From contig NZ_JAAFIX010000004.1 in assembly GCF_013297935.1 (NCBI RefSeq), forward strand, positions 218,168 through 279,773: 61,606 nucleotides of DNA, in the 5' to 3' direction. Both the position numbers and the translations under genes were made by a program. Origin of the DNA: Rhodoferax sp. GTDB lineage: Bacteria; Pseudomonadota; Gammaproteobacteria; Burkholderiales; Burkholderiaceae_C. Shown here piece by piece: positions 18,288-26,565 of the stretch (position 1 is its first letter; every line of letters begins with the position of its first letter). The notes below the pieces were generated by a model. It made no database searches and was not told where the DNA came from. It saw only the letters and a list, made by a program, of their open reading frames with translations.

Positions 18288-19157
18288 CTAGCGTGCATCC
18301 ATCTCGCGGTGGCGCTTGAGCGTGACCCACTCGCCGCTGAAGCGCTTGGCCAGCTGCTCCACCAAATACACCGAGCGGTGCTGCCCGCCGGTGCAGCCAA
18401 TAGCCACGGTCACGTAGCTGCGGTGGTCGCGGGCCAGGGCGTCGAGCCAGCTCTCCAGGAAGTGCGAAATATGGTGCTGCATCAGCTCCACGGCTTCCTC
18501 GGCTTTCAGGAAGTCGATCACCGGCTGGTCCCGCCCGGTCAAGTGCTTGAGCTCGGGGTTGTAGTGCGGGTTGGGCAACATGCGCACATCGAACACATAG
18601 TCCGCATCGGTGGGCACTCCGCGCTTGAACGCAAACGACTCAAACACGAGCGTGAGCTGCCCGCCGGGCGAAGCAATCAGCGCTTTCACGTAGCCCTGTA
18701 GCTGCGAGGGGCGGATGATGCTGGAGTCAATCACATGCGCCTGCTCGCGCAGGTCGGCCAGCAGCTCGCGCTCCAGCTCAATGGCGTCGACCAGCGCACG
18801 GCGTTCGTCGCGCTCGCCATGGTCGGAGCTGCCTTGCGACAGCGGGTGCTTGCGCCGGGTCTCGGAGTAGCGGCGCACCAGCGTGTCGGTGGTGGCGTCC
18901 AGAAACAAAGGTTTGACCACCACGCCCAGCGCCCGCACGGCCGCCAGTTGCTGCGGCACCAGTGGCAGAGAGGTGGCGCTGCGCACATCCATGGCAATGG
19001 CAACGCGCTGCGCATTGTGCTGTCGCTCCAGCTCTACAAAGGGCAGCAGCAGTTCGGGGGGCAGGTTGTCGACGCAGTAAAAGCCTGCGTCTTCCAAGGC
19101 GTGAAGCGCCACCGATTTGCCGGAGCCCGACATGCCGGTGATCAGCACAATTTCCAT
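18288..19157 (-). CDS. rapZ: RNase adapter protein RapZ
   Basis: A 290-residue nucleotide-binding protein that in enterobacteria delivers the sRNA GlmZ to RNase E; in other groups its target is less clear. The Walker A motif [18 protein letters not shown] is at the N-terminus, the family signature [12 protein letters not shown] follows, and [17 protein letters not shown] lies in the C-terminal domain. ATG 19157 gives the usual [11 protein letters not shown] start; ATG 19178 is the alternative. RecN is encoded just upstream on the same strand. Confidence 0.94.
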   Translation of the reverse strand: MEIVLITGMSGSGKSVALHALEDAGFYCVDNLPPELLLPFVELERQHNAQRVAIAMDVRSATSLPLVPQQLAAVRALGVVVKPLFLDATTDTLVRRYSETRRKHPLSQGSSDHGERDERRALVDAIELERELLADLREQAHVIDSSIIRPSQLQGYVKALIASPGGQLTLVFESFAFKRGVPTDADYVFDVRMLPNPHYNPELKHLTGRDQPVIDFLKAEEAVELMQHHISHFLESWLDALARDHRSYVTVAIGCTGGQHRSVYLVEQLAKRFSGEWVTLKRHREMDAR

Positions 19158-19185
19158 CGACGTATGTAGAGAGCTCATTGTTTTT

Positions 19186-20835
19186 TTATAGGCCAGACTG
19201 CAACATTTCTTTCGCATGGGCCAGCGTAGTGCCTGAGAGCTTTTCCCCACCCAGCATGCGGGCAATTTCGGCCACGCGCTGCTCGCCGCCCACGGGGGCC
19301 ACGGTGCTCAGCGTGGCCTTGCCTTGCAGCTGCTTGGACACCACTAAATGATGGTGCGCGCAGGCAGCCACTTGGGGCAGGTGGGTCACGGCTAGCACCT
19401 GGCGGTCGCTGCCCAGCTGCTGCATGAGGCGGCCCACGGTCTCGGCGACTGCGCCGCCCACACCCGAGTCCACCTCGTCAAAAATTAATGTTTGGGCGGT
19501 GCCCAAGCGGCTGGTGGTCACCGCAATAGCCAGCGCCATGCGCGACAGTTCACCACCCGAGGCCACCTTGCCTACCGGGCGCGGCGTGCTGCCGGCGTGG
19601 CCAGCGGCCAGAAACTGCACGTCTTCCAAGCCGCTGGCTTGGGGCTGGGCCAGTGGCTCCAGCGCCACCTCAAACCGGCCGCCTTGCATGCCCAGCCCTT
19701 GCATGGCTTGGGTGATGCTTTGGGCCAGCAGGGGCGCGGCCTTGGCGCGTTGCTTGGATAGGGCTTTGGCCTCGGCCATGAAGGCGGCCTGGGCTTTGCG
19801 CTCCTTGGCTTGCAGGCCGTCCAGGTCGGCGGCGGCGTCCAGCTGGGCCAGCTCGGTCTTCCAGCTCGCCCACAGCTCTGCCAGCTCCTCGGGCGGTCGC
19901 TTGTAGCGGCGCGCCAGGCTCACCCAGAGCGACATGCGTTCGTCCAGCTCGGCCAGGCGCTCCGGGTCCAGCTCGGCGCGGCGGGCATAAGAGCGCAGGC
20001 TGTGCACCGTGTCTTCAATCTGCGCGACGCTAGAGTTGAGCGCCTCGATGGCGTCTTTGAATTCGGCTTCCAGGTGCGACTGGGCTTGCAGCAGCTGCAA
20101 GGCAGCGTGCAGCGGAGCCAGCGCATTGGTGTCGTCGTCTTCCAGCAGGTTCACGGCGCCTTGGGCGGCGTCAATCAGCGCCTGCCCATTGGCCAGGCGG
20201 CTGTGGCTGGCGTTGAGCTCAGGCCACTCATTCGGGGCGGGGTTGAGCTTGTCGACCTCACCAATTTGCCAGGCCAGGCGCTCTCGCTCGCGCTGCAGGC
20301 TGTCTTGCGCGGCTTGGGCTTGGGTAAGGGCTTGCTGGGTCTGGCGCCAGGTGGCCCACAGGCCGGTGAGGGCGCTGGTGTCTACCTTGGCATACGCATC
20401 CAGCAGGCCGCGCACCGCGTCGGGCCGGGTAAGGCTCTGCCAAGCGTGCTGGCCGTGAATGTCGAGCAGCTGCTCACCGATGGTTCGCAATTGCTGGGCG
20501 GTCGCCGGACTTCCATTTACCCAGGCGCGGCTTTTGCCTTGCGTGTCCACCGTGCGGCGCAGCAGCAGGGTGTCGCCACGCTCAAAACCAGCGTCGTCGA
20601 GCACGGCTTGCAGGCCCGGCGCGTTGTCAAACTCGGCGCTCACATCGGTGCGGGCCGCGCCTTCGCGGATCACGCCGGTGTCGGCGCGCGCGCCGGTGAC
20701 GAGCTGCAGTGCATCAATCAATATCGATTTGCCTGCGCCGGTTTCGCCTGTCAGCACCGAAAAGCCGGACTCCAAGTCTAGCTCCAGCTCGCTGACGATC
20801 ACAAAGTCTCTGAGAACAATTCGCTTGAGTGCCAT
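19186..20835 (-). CDS. recN: DNA repair protein RecN
   Basis: An SMC-like ATPase for double-strand break repair, 549 residues as usual. Walker [18 protein letters not shown] is near residue 30, long coiled coils occupy the middle (about 150-380), and the C-terminal part has the ABC signature [11 protein letters not shown] and Walker [13 protein letters not shown]. It lies between nadK and rapZ, all on the complement, with about 20 to 30 bases between genes, so the three are probably one operon. Confidence 0.96.
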   Translation of the reverse strand: MALKRIVLRDFVIVSELELDLESGFSVLTGETGAGKSILIDALQLVTGARADTGVIREGAARTDVSAEFDNAPGLQAVLDDAGFERGDTLLLRRTVDTQGKSRAWVNGSPATAQQLRTIGEQLLDIHGQHAWQSLTRPDAVRGLLDAYAKVDTSALTGLWATWRQTQQALTQAQAAQDSLQRERERLAWQIGEVDKLNPAPNEWPELNASHSRLANGQALIDAAQGAVNLLEDDDTNALAPLHAALQLLQAQSHLEAEFKDAIEALNSSVAQIEDTVHSLRSYARRAELDPERLAELDERMSLWVSLARRYKRPPEELAELWASWKTELAQLDAAADLDGLQAKERKAQAAFMAEAKALSKQRAKAAPLLAQSITQAMQGLGMQGGRFEVALEPLAQPQASGLEDVQFLAAGHAGSTPRPVGKVASGGELSRMALAIAVTTSRLGTAQTLIFDEVDSGVGGAVAETVGRLMQQLGSDRQVLAVTHLPQVAACAHHHLVVSKQLQGKATLSTVAPVGGEQRVAEIARMLGGEKLSGTTLAHAKEMLQSGL

Positions 20836-20855
20836 GTGTTCAGTGTTGGTGGCGC

Positions 20856-21752
20856 TTAGGCCACCCCTTCATTCCAATGCATTTTCTGGCGCAGGGTGTC
20901 AAAGTAGGTCCAGCCCACGGGGTGCAAAAAGCGGGCGGCGTGCTCGGAGCGGGTAACCTCAATGCGGTCGCCGTGCATCAGGCTGGCCAGGCTCTGCATG
21001 TCAAAGTTGGCGCTGGCATCGCGCCCTGCTACTATTTCGATAGCTATTCGCGCAGTGTTTGAAAGGGCTATCGGCCTATTTGACAATGTATGCGGTGCAA
21101 TCGGCACCATCACCCACGCGGGGATGGAGGGGTGCAGCAGCGGCCCCCCGGCCGACATGGCGTAGGCGGTAGAGCCGGTGGGGGTGGCAATGATCAGGCC
21201 ATCCGCCCGCTGGTTGGCCACAAAGTGCCCGTCTACCTCCACCCGCAGCTCCACCATGCCCGAGGTGGCGCCGCGGTTCACCACCACATCGTTCATGGCC
21301 TCGGCCTCAAACACGCAGTGGCCGTCGCGCATGACGCGGGCCCGCATCAGGCTGCGGTCGTCTACCTCGTAGTGACCGGCCAGCATGGGCGCGAGGGTGG
21401 TTTTGTACTGGTCGAAGCGGATGTCGGTAATAAACCCCAGCCGCCCCGAGTTAATGCCAATGAGCGGCACCCCGTAGCGGGCCAACTGGCGGCCTATGCC
21501 CAGCATGGTGCCGTCTCCGCCGACCACCAGGGCCAGGTCGCAGTGGGTGCCGATACCGGCCACATCCAGGGTGGTGTAGTCGGTGAGCTCCGTGTTGGCG
21601 GCGGTGTCGGCCTCCACCACCACTTCGCAGCCTTGGTCCATCAAATAATGGGCAATCTCGTCCAGCGATTTGCGGGACGAGGCCCCGGCAGCGCTGGTGC
21701 CGGTGGTTTGGTACTTGCCGATCAGAGCGACATGCCTAAATTGGGACAACAT
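20856..21752 (-). CDS. nadK: NAD kinase
   Basis: Phosphorylates NAD to NADP. The 298-residue protein has the GGDGT motif ([16 protein letters not shown], about 75), the conserved [11 protein letters not shown], the [11 protein letters not shown] region and APHTLSNRP near the C-terminus. ATG 21752 ([14 protein letters not shown]) fits the family start; the frame extends 20 codons further without support. Codons for NRPIALSN and the next residues lie inside a dispersed repeat copy. It is divergent from hrcA with 31 bases between starts. Confidence 0.95.
   Translation of the reverse strand: MLSQFRHVALIGKYQTTGTSAAGASSRKSLDEIAHYLMDQGCEVVVEADTAANTELTDYTTLDVAGIGTHCDLALVVGGDGTMLGIGRQLARYGVPLIGINSGRLGFITDIRFDQYKTTLAPMLAGHYEVDDRSLMRARVMRDGHCVFEAEAMNDVVVNRGATSGMVELRVEVDGHFVANQRADGLIIATPTGSTAYAMSAGGPLLHPSIPAWVMVPIAPHTLSNRPIALSNTARIAIEIVAGRDASANFDMQSLASLMHGDRIEVTRSEHAARFLHPVGWTYFDTLRQKMHWNEGVA
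21028..21083 (+). repeat. dispersed repeat copy E (inside nadK)
   Basis: Reads GCTACTATTTCGATAGCTATTCGCGC, then GGGCTATCGGCCTATTTG, matching the block order of the intergenic copies at 53181 and 60678. It lies in frame within nadK near the conserved NRP motif. Because part of the covered protein sequence is conserved in the family, the match may be partly convergent. Confidence 0.45.
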
Positions 21753-21783
21753 GGGCAAATTAGACACTAAATAGGTTACTAAA

Positions 21784-22797
21784 ATGACCGCCATGCTCGA
21801 TGAACGTTCCAAGATGTTGATGAAGGCGCTCGTAGAGCGCTATATCGCCGATGGACAGCCCGTTGGCAGCCGCACCTTGTCCAAGGAATCCGGCCTGGAA
21901 CTCTCGCCCGCCACCATCCGCAACGTCATGGCGGACCTGGAGGACCTGGGCCTCATCGTCAGCCCCCACACCTCGGCAGGGCGGGTGCCCACTGCCCGGG
22001 GCTACCGCCTGTTTGTGGACACCATGCTCACCGTGCAGCACGGTCAGCTCCCCACCCACAGCCTGCTGCCCGACCAGCCGCAGCGCGTGATTTCTAACGC
22101 CGCCAACCTGCTGTCCAACCTGTCGCAGTTTGTGGGAGTGGTGATTGCGCCGCGCCGCACTTCGGCCTTCCGCCATATTGAGTTTTTGCGCTTGTCTGAA
22201 AAGCGGCTGCTGGTCATCATCGTGGCGCCTGATGGCGATGTGCAAAACCGCGTTATCTACACCGAGGTGGACTACACCCAGAGCCAGCTGGCCGAGGCGG
22301 CCAACTACCTCAACAGCCAATACATGGGGCTGGAAATCGAGCAAGTGCGCCAGCGCCTGCAAAGCGAGGTGGAAAGCCTGCGCGGCGAAATTGCCGCCCT
22401 CATGCAGGCCGCAGTGAACGCCAGCTCGGAGGTGATCTCGGAGACGCAAGACGAAGTGGTGATATCGGGCGAGCGCAACCTGCTGTCGGTGTCTGACTTT
22501 TCGAGCGACATGGGCCACCTGCGCCGCGCGTTTGAGCTGTTTGAGCAAAAGGCCCAGCTCATGCGCCTGCTGGACGTAACCGGCCAGGCCGAAGGCGTGC
22601 GCATCTTCATCGGGGGCGAGAGCCAGGTGGTGCCGTTTGAAGACCTGTCTATCGTCAGCAGCCCCTACGAGGTGGACGGCAAAGTGGTCGGCACGCTAGG
22701 CGTGATCGGCCCCACCCGCATGGCCTATGACCGCATGATTCAAATCGTGGACATCACCTCCAAGCTGGTGAGCAACGCGCTGAGCCACCACAAATAG
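21784..22797 (+). CDS. hrcA: heat-inducible transcription repressor HrcA
   Basis: Represses groE/dnaK genes by binding CIRCE operators, with GroEL as its co-regulator. The 337-residue protein has an N-terminal winged helix ([43 protein letters not shown]), then the [15 protein letters not shown] signature and a GAF-like C-terminal domain. No CIRCE element was recognised in the 31-base nadK-hrcA gap. It is the last chromosomal gene before the island. Confidence 0.95.
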   Translation: MTAMLDERSKMLMKALVERYIADGQPVGSRTLSKESGLELSPATIRNVMADLEDLGLIVSPHTSAGRVPTARGYRLFVDTMLTVQHGQLPTHSLLPDQPQRVISNAANLLSNLSQFVGVVIAPRRTSAFRHIEFLRLSEKRLLVIIVAPDGDVQNRVIYTEVDYTQSQLAEAANYLNSQYMGLEIEQVRQRLQSEVESLRGEIAALMQAAVNASSEVISETQDEVVISGERNLLSVSDFSSDMGHLRRAFELFEQKAQLMRLLDVTGQAEGVRIFIGGESQVVPFEDLSIVSSPYEVDGKVVGTLGVIGPTRMAYDRMIQIVDITSKLVSNALSHHK

Positions 22798-22812
22798 CCC
22801 TCTGCAGGCGGC

Positions 22813-22818
22813 TACAAT
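22813..22818 (+). promoter_or_regulatory. probable -10 element of the native CAU tRNA gene
   Basis: TACAAT lies 13 bases before the first base of the native tRNA 5' half, and no clear -35 is seen. After island insertion this promoter reads into the broken tRNA half and then toward the island tRNA copy 220 bases downstream. Confidence 0.4.
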
Positions 22819-22831
22819 CTGCGGTTCGGTT

Positions 22832-22872
22832 GGGCCGTTAGCTCAGTTGGTTAGAGCAGAGGACTCATAATC
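22832..22872 (+). pseudogene. 5' half of native CAU tRNA gene (attL)
   Basis: 41 bases identical to the first 41 of the complete copy's exons: acceptor strand GGGCCGT, D arm, and anticodon arm down to ACTCATAATC. The sequence that follows (AATTGCTCTG) cannot pair to complete the anticodon or T stem, so this is not a working tRNA. Its last 11 bases (22862-22872, GACTCATAATC) are repeated at 49077-49087, where the missing 3' half follows. Joining 22832-22872 with 49088-49123 restores a perfect 77-nt tRNA. Confidence 0.9.
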
Positions 22873-23023
22873 AATTGCTCTGTTCGGGGACTAGAATTTC
22901 CGGACAGGCATGGCTCTAGCGGGCTGGCGTTGTAAGTGTTTGATTTGTAATGGTTTGTTGACTTAAGTTAGTTGACTCCTTTGAAATTGTTGCAGTTGCA
23001 AAAACTCCACTGAGGTGGACATT

Positions 23024-23052
23024 GCAACCGTATTGCAACCAGCAGTGGTGAT
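23024..23052 (+). repeat. left copy of 29-bp terminal repeat (candidate integrase arm site)
   Basis: GCAACCGTATTGCAACCAGC and the following 9 bases match the segment at 48930-48958 at 26 of 29 positions, all differences being G/A changes. It contains two direct TTGCAACC units (23022-23029, 23033-23040). The similar distance from each att core (about 150 bases) suggests integrase or excisionase binding sites, or a relic of a second element end. Confidence 0.55.
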
Positions 23053-23091
23053 CGGCGATGAATTCCGATTCTCAGTGCTGGAAAAAGTTTT

Positions 23092-23412
23092 GGGCCGTTA
23101 GCTCAGTTGGTTAGAGCAGAGGACTTAAAGTGAAGAAACCTAAACGCGAAAGCGCATGGTTTTTTCAAAATGGGTTGCACTGGGTAAGTTAACTCTGCCT
23201 GGATGTAGAACTTCTCAAATTCGGTGAAAGCTTTGGCGCTGATAGCGCCATGCCAATACCGAGCGAAGCTCCGTAAGGAGAACGTGTAGAGACTCGACGG
23301 GAAGGCCGAAAGGCAAGATAGAGTCCAGACCACAAACCGGAAACGGGCGGCGAAAGTCGAAGTGGTACGCATAATCCTTTGGTCGACAGTTCAAGTCTGT
23401 CACGGCCTACCA
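23092..23412 (+). tRNA. island-borne tRNA with CAU anticodon (Ile2-like, possibly Met), interrupted by an intron
   Basis: Exons 23092-23125 and 23370-23412 join to a 77-nt tRNA with CCA, identical in sequence to the reconstructed native gene. Acceptor GGGCCGT/ACGGCCT, anticodon stem GAGGA/TCCTT around loop CTCATAA, T stem GACAG/CTGTC. Pairs C4-G69 and C5-G68, and the general resemblance to bacterial tRNA-Ile(CAU), favour the AUA-decoding, lysidine-modified tRNA-Ile2. Elongator tRNA-Met is the alternative; the two cannot be separated with certainty here. The upstream and downstream flanks differ from the native gene, so this copy came in with the island. Confidence 0.85.
23126..23369 (+). ncRNA. 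group I self-splicing intron (IC3-like) in tRNA anticodon loop
   Basis: 244 nt inserted between U33 and C34. It follows a U and ends in G, as group I introns require. Core helices are readable: P3 CTTCTC/GGGAAG (23211, 23299), P4 TCGGT/ACCGA (23221, 23258), P5 GGCGCT/AGCGCC, P6 CTCC-GTAA-GGAG, P7 GACTC/GAGTC (23291, 23321), P8 GCC-GAAA-GGC, P9 CCG-GAAA-CGG. The stretch GTGTAGAGACTCGACGGG closely resembles the Azoarcus tRNA-Ile intron. A guide sequence GGTTTTTT (23158) can pair with exon AGAGGACT, giving the U.G pair at the 5' splice site. There is no homing endonuclease gene. Confidence 0.9.
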
Positions 23413-23421
23413 AAACTTTCA

Positions 23422-23450
23422 GAAGCCACCTTCGGGTGGCTTTTGTTTTT
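23422..23450 (+). terminator. rho-independent terminator of the intron-bearing tRNA
   Basis: Stem AAGCCACC / GGTGGCTT with a TTCG tetraloop, followed by TTTTGTTTTT. It lies 10 bases after the CCA end of the tRNA. Confidence 0.85.
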
Positions 23451-23455
23451 GTGTC

Positions 23456-24484
23456 TTACTTCTTGATGAATTCGAGGACATCAACAATCAGCGACGCACG
23501 CTGCTTGTCATCACCGCCGTAGCTCATTGGTTTGTGCTGCATGCAGCCTTTGACAGCAGCATTCCAGTCGTCGTAGCTGGTGAGTGCTTTTCCATTCTTG
23601 ATATCCTTGGCGTTCATGCCGACACCACCACCCGGTTTATCGGTCATCTGTAGCTCCATGTTGCAGTCGTACGCACCGTGAGAGTTCTGGAGATAGCCGA
23701 AGCGGTTCAGTGTGTCCCAGCCGTGATATGCGCCTTGGTAGCTCTTGACGGTGACGTTGTTCCCGTTAGCTGCAACCTCCGCCATGTACTGCTTACAAGT
23801 GGACTCATTGATGATGTCGTCCTTGGTTCCGAGCGCCATGAAGATCGGTGCTGTTGCCTTGTCGTTGGCATCGGCGCGGTATCGGATTTCACAAACGCCT
23901 GGATACACCGCAATGTGTCCTGCGAATTTCGCACCAGCGGTGTCTACAGGTCGCTGGTACATAGGCCATGCCGTGTAGTACGCAATGCTGCCGCCACGCG
24001 AGAAGCCCATGTTGTAGATGCGGCTTGAGTCGATACTTCGATGCGTCGCAAGGAGCCTAAGAGCATTCAGGGAGTCGGCGATTTGAGCGCCAGGACTAAG
24101 TTGGTCTTGGTTGGTCTGTGTCTCCGATATGCCTCGCGGCTTGTAGCTATCCACCACAAACAGCGCGATGCCTGCGTTGTTCAGCTCTTTCGCCCAAACA
24201 TCAAACGCTGCCGCGCTTGCTCCGGTGCTGCCATGTGAGTAGATCACTGCAGGTACTTTGCCACTGGTGTTCTTGGGCATCAGCAAATCGCCCCAAACGG
24301 TCACGGATTTGGTATCGGTCATGTTCTTCCGGGCATAGCTCCAGATGCTTTGGGGCGTAATGGAGTTGAACTCGATGCGTCCATTCTGACCAGAGGACAG
24401 ATCGGAGAGTGGGGCTGCATTAGCAACCATGCCACTCAAACCTAGGGCGGCTGCCGCTAGCAGGCATTTCAATTGGTGTTTCAT
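23456..24484 (-). CDS. exported alpha/beta hydrolase, dienelactone hydrolase-like
   Basis: A 342-residue protein with a Sec signal peptide (residues about 1-23, ending ANAAP). The alpha/beta hydrolase features are VIYSHGSTGAS (oxyanion strand), the nucleophile elbow GFSRGGS with Ser, an Asp candidate in ALGTKDDI, and the catalytic His in GAYHGWD. It should act in the periplasm on an unknown ester or related substrate. ATG 24484 is chosen for its AAGGAG ribosome site; the frame extends 65 codons upstream without support. It is divergent from an XRE regulator with an inverted repeat between them, so that regulator probably controls it. Confidence 0.8.
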   Translation of the reverse strand: MKHQLKCLLAAAALGLSGMVANAAPLSDLSSGQNGRIEFNSITPQSIWSYARKNMTDTKSVTVWGDLLMPKNTSGKVPAVIYSHGSTGASAAAFDVWAKELNNAGIALFVVDSYKPRGISETQTNQDQLSPGAQIADSLNALRLLATHRSIDSSRIYNMGFSRGGSIAYYTAWPMYQRPVDTAGAKFAGHIAVYPGVCEIRYRADANDKATAPIFMALGTKDDIINESTCKQYMAEVAANGNNVTVKSYQGAYHGWDTLNRFGYLQNSHGAYDCNMELQMTDKPGGGVGMNAKDIKNGKALTSYDDWNAAVKGCMQHKPMSYGGDDKQRASLIVDVLEFIKK

Positions 24485-24527
24485 TTTTTGTTTCTCCTTG
24501 ATTACGTTGTAAAAGTAATGTGCTGCG

Positions 24528-24558
24528 AACGACACATATCTGAATGTACTGTGTCGTT
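24528..24558. promoter_or_regulatory. inverted-repeat operator between hydrolase and XRE genes
   Basis: Perfect 9-bp arms AACGACACA and TGTGTCGTT with a 13-base spacer, in the 116-base divergent gap. It is a plausible binding site for the adjacent XRE protein. Confidence 0.5.
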
Positions 24559-24600
24559 TAAGACGTTTCCCTGAAAAGCACATTGGCCGAACCTTGGAGT

Positions 24601-25014
24601 ATGAAAACTTCAGCCCCGAAAAGCAGCCGGGGTGCCAACAGTTCGACGAGTCCATTGCCAAATCCGGTGACGCTTGCACTGGGACAGAACCTCAAGCGGC
24701 ACCGCGAAGCAGCAAATAAGACGCAGGTCGATTTAGCGTATGACGCGGAAGTGGAGCGGTCGCGCATCAGCAAAATGGAGACAGGTCGGATAAATCCATC
24801 TCTGCTGACGCTGGCTACCCTCTGTTACTCACTGGGCATCACACTTCCGACGTTGTTTGAGGGCATCACTGCCACGATGAAGCCAGTGGCTGAGGGCGGC
24901 GACAAGCGCCGTGCAAACCAAGCCACACTAGACAAACCAGCGCAGAAGTTGGCAAGGCGAGCAGCAAAAGCCGCTGTTTCATCCAACTCCGTTAATTCCA
25001 GTCGGCGTACCTGA
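24601..25014 (+). CDS. XRE-family helix-turn-helix regulator
   Basis: A 137-residue protein with an XRE domain at about 25-85 (LGQNLKRHREAANKTQVDLA, VERSRISKMETGRINPSLLT) and a basic, Ala-rich C-terminal tail. ATG 24601 has a GGAG upstream; the frame begins 6 codons earlier. It is divergent from the hydrolase gene and likely represses it and itself through the inverted repeat at 24528-24558. Its 3' end overlaps the end of the convergent gene by 23 bases. Confidence 0.85.
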   Translation: MKTSAPKSSRGANSSTSPLPNPVTLALGQNLKRHREAANKTQVDLAYDAEVERSRISKMETGRINPSLLTLATLCYSLGITLPTLFEGITATMKPVAEGGDKRRANQATLDKPAQKLARRAAKAAVSSNSVNSSRRT

Positions 25015-25756
25015 ACCGAACCGCTGACACCAAGCGCACTTGCTCTGTGGCGAAGTCACCGGACTCGTAAAGCCAGTGGAGGGGCTTGCTCGTTACCTTA
25101 CTTTTGGGCGACTGGATTAGTTCTTCGGCAGACTTTCCGGCGCGACTACCGGGGCCAGTGGTCGGCACACGGAGCCTTGCGTTGTGCGGCCTGTAGCTTG
25201 GCTCACTGGCCGATGGGCAAAGCAGCAAAATCGTGTCTGGTCTGCTTTCACGCCCTGCTACCAAGCCCTCAATTCCGAGGGCCAGTGTCCAATGCTTGAA
25301 CTTGGAGTTCTTCGCGTTGGCCGTCACGATGGCGAGTAGTTCGCCGCGCATCAAGCAGTCCACCACCCAGCGGTCTAAACCGCCTTCTTTGCTTTCGCGC
25401 AGGGTCAAGTTCAGCGGCAACTTGAGCGAGTCAACCAGAGCGACGAATTCATCTGCGTGAACGCCAGAAAAGTATGTGTGTTGAAACGCTGACCAGACAA
25501 GCGCAGGGATTCCGTGCTTCCTTCTTGATAGATTTTCAAGCGCCGAACTTTTCGCTAGATCAAAAATTACAAGCAGGGACAGGAACACCATCAGGCCGCA
25601 GCAACCATCGGTTTTCCCTTGAAAAAACGTCAGAGGTGTCGCAAGTTGTCTTTGACTTGTTTGCACGGCTAGGTAGTGCGAGGTTTGCAGCATGTGAAAG
25701 TACCGTTGAAACCGATACGAAACGACAGCACTTTGTTGCGATTTCTGCGCCGTCAT
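24992..25756 (-). CDS. putative papain-like (C39-type) cysteine peptidase-fold protein
   Basis: 254 residues from ATG 25756, which has a strong GGAGG site; the frame extends 57 codons upstream inside the preceding gene. I do not recognise a named family, but the arrangement resembles C39-like peptidases: a Gln then Cys in FFQGKTDGCCGLMVFLSLLV (about 45-65) and His-Trp in FKHWTLALGIEGL (about 160). The C-terminal third is Pro/Ser-rich and basic. It starts 1 base after the upstream gene's stop, so they are translationally coupled. Peptidase activity is inference. Confidence 0.5.
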   Translation of the reverse strand: MTAQKSQQSAVVSYRFQRYFHMLQTSHYLAVQTSQRQLATPLTFFQGKTDGCCGLMVFLSLLVIFDLAKSSALENLSRRKHGIPALVWSAFQHTYFSGVHADEFVALVDSLKLPLNLTLRESKEGGLDRWVVDCLMRGELLAIVTANAKNSKFKHWTLALGIEGLVAGRESRPDTILLLCPSASEPSYRPHNARLRVPTTGPGSRAGKSAEELIQSPKSKVTSKPLHWLYESGDFATEQVRLVSAVRFRYADWN

Positions 25757-25757
25757 T

Positions 25758-26156
25758 TCAGTACTCCTCCGGCAAAAGCAGGCAGCTACTGGCACGTCGG
25801 CCATAGTCACCAACTGCTTCCGTAATGCTCCATACAGTTGGCAGTTCCGAACGCTTTGAACGTGACGTTGCTTTGAGCTTTTCGGGCGAAACCAGGCGGT
25901 ACACCGACATGATGCGGCTGCCATCAATCAGCGCCAACTCATTCATTTCGGCATCCTCTTTGCATACGTCACCCCAGTCACCATGAAGGTGTCGGTTGAT
26001 GAGAAACGCTACGCTGAATCCAGTTTTCTCCAGCAGTGCCAGCGCGCCCGGTGTGGCTACGCACTGCCCCAGTTGGAACTTGGCAGCGTTGGTGATGATG
26101 GTCACTGGCGGCTTTACCTGCTCCGTGTCGGTTTGGATGTCTTTGTTGGTGGTCAT
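25758..26156 (-). CDS. conserved mobile-element protein of unknown function
   Basis: A 132-residue protein. Its core (CVATPGALALLEKTG, HLHGDWGDVCKEDAEMNELAL, RIMSVYRL, WSITEAVGDYGR, LLLPEEY) belongs to a small family often found in plasmids and integrative elements, sometimes labelled plasmid-related or, with little basis, restriction-associated. The role is unknown. It heads a coupled pair with the cysteine-peptidase-like gene. About 107 bases separate it from the upstream 87-residue gene. Confidence 0.65.
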   Translation of the reverse strand: MTTNKDIQTDTEQVKPPVTIITNAAKFQLGQCVATPGALALLEKTGFSVAFLINRHLHGDWGDVCKEDAEMNELALIDGSRIMSVYRLVSPEKLKATSRSKRSELPTVWSITEAVGDYGRRASSCLLLPEEY

Positions 26157-26263
26157 GATCTTTTCCGTGTTGTTAAAAAATTGGTCGTATCAAAGCCTCG
26201 GCATGAGCTATCCGATACTTCGTTTTTCTGAAAAATCAGGGTGTCAGTGCTGCGTGAACTGCG

Positions 26264-26527
26264 TCAGCCGCTGGGCACTTCGTCGGGAGTAGCGCGACGT
26301 TTGAATACGACGCTGCAACCGTCTTGACGTTTGAGTTCGCGCCCGTCGATTCGACTAATGACCGTGTAGGTCATGCAGCGGTGCTCAAGGCCATTGCACC
26401 CACTGCGCCAATCGCAAGCTCGACAGATGTTTCCAAGATCGGCAGTAGCAACTTCACTTTTGAGGACCGCTAAAAAGCCAGCCGGGGCATCATCCGGGTC
26501 AAGTATTCCGTGGCTTGATTGCTGCAT
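26264..26527 (-). CDS. small cysteine-containing hypothetical protein
   Basis: An 87-residue protein with clustered cysteines in NICRACDWRSGCNGLEHRCMTY (four in about 20 residues) plus one further Cys in RQDGCSVVFKRR, which suggests a metal-binding knuckle or disulfides. I do not recognise the family. It lies on the same strand between the 361-residue gene and the coupled pair, so it probably belongs to one operon with them. Confidence 0.55.
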   Translation of the reverse strand: MQQSSHGILDPDDAPAGFLAVLKSEVATADLGNICRACDWRSGCNGLEHRCMTYTVISRIDGRELKRQDGCSVVFKRRATPDEVPSG

Positions 26528-26565
26528 TTTTTTTGTCCTGTAAACCGCTTGACGTGGTCATGCGC

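Noticed and set aside
22832..22872. A working second CAU tRNA gene
   Set aside because: Only the 5' half is present; the following bases cannot form the anticodon, T or acceptor stems.
23103..23413. Three leftward frames of 62-89 residues over the intron, as a possible homing endonuclease
   Set aside because: Too short, antisense to a readable group I core, and without LAGLIDADG or GIY-YIG motifs.
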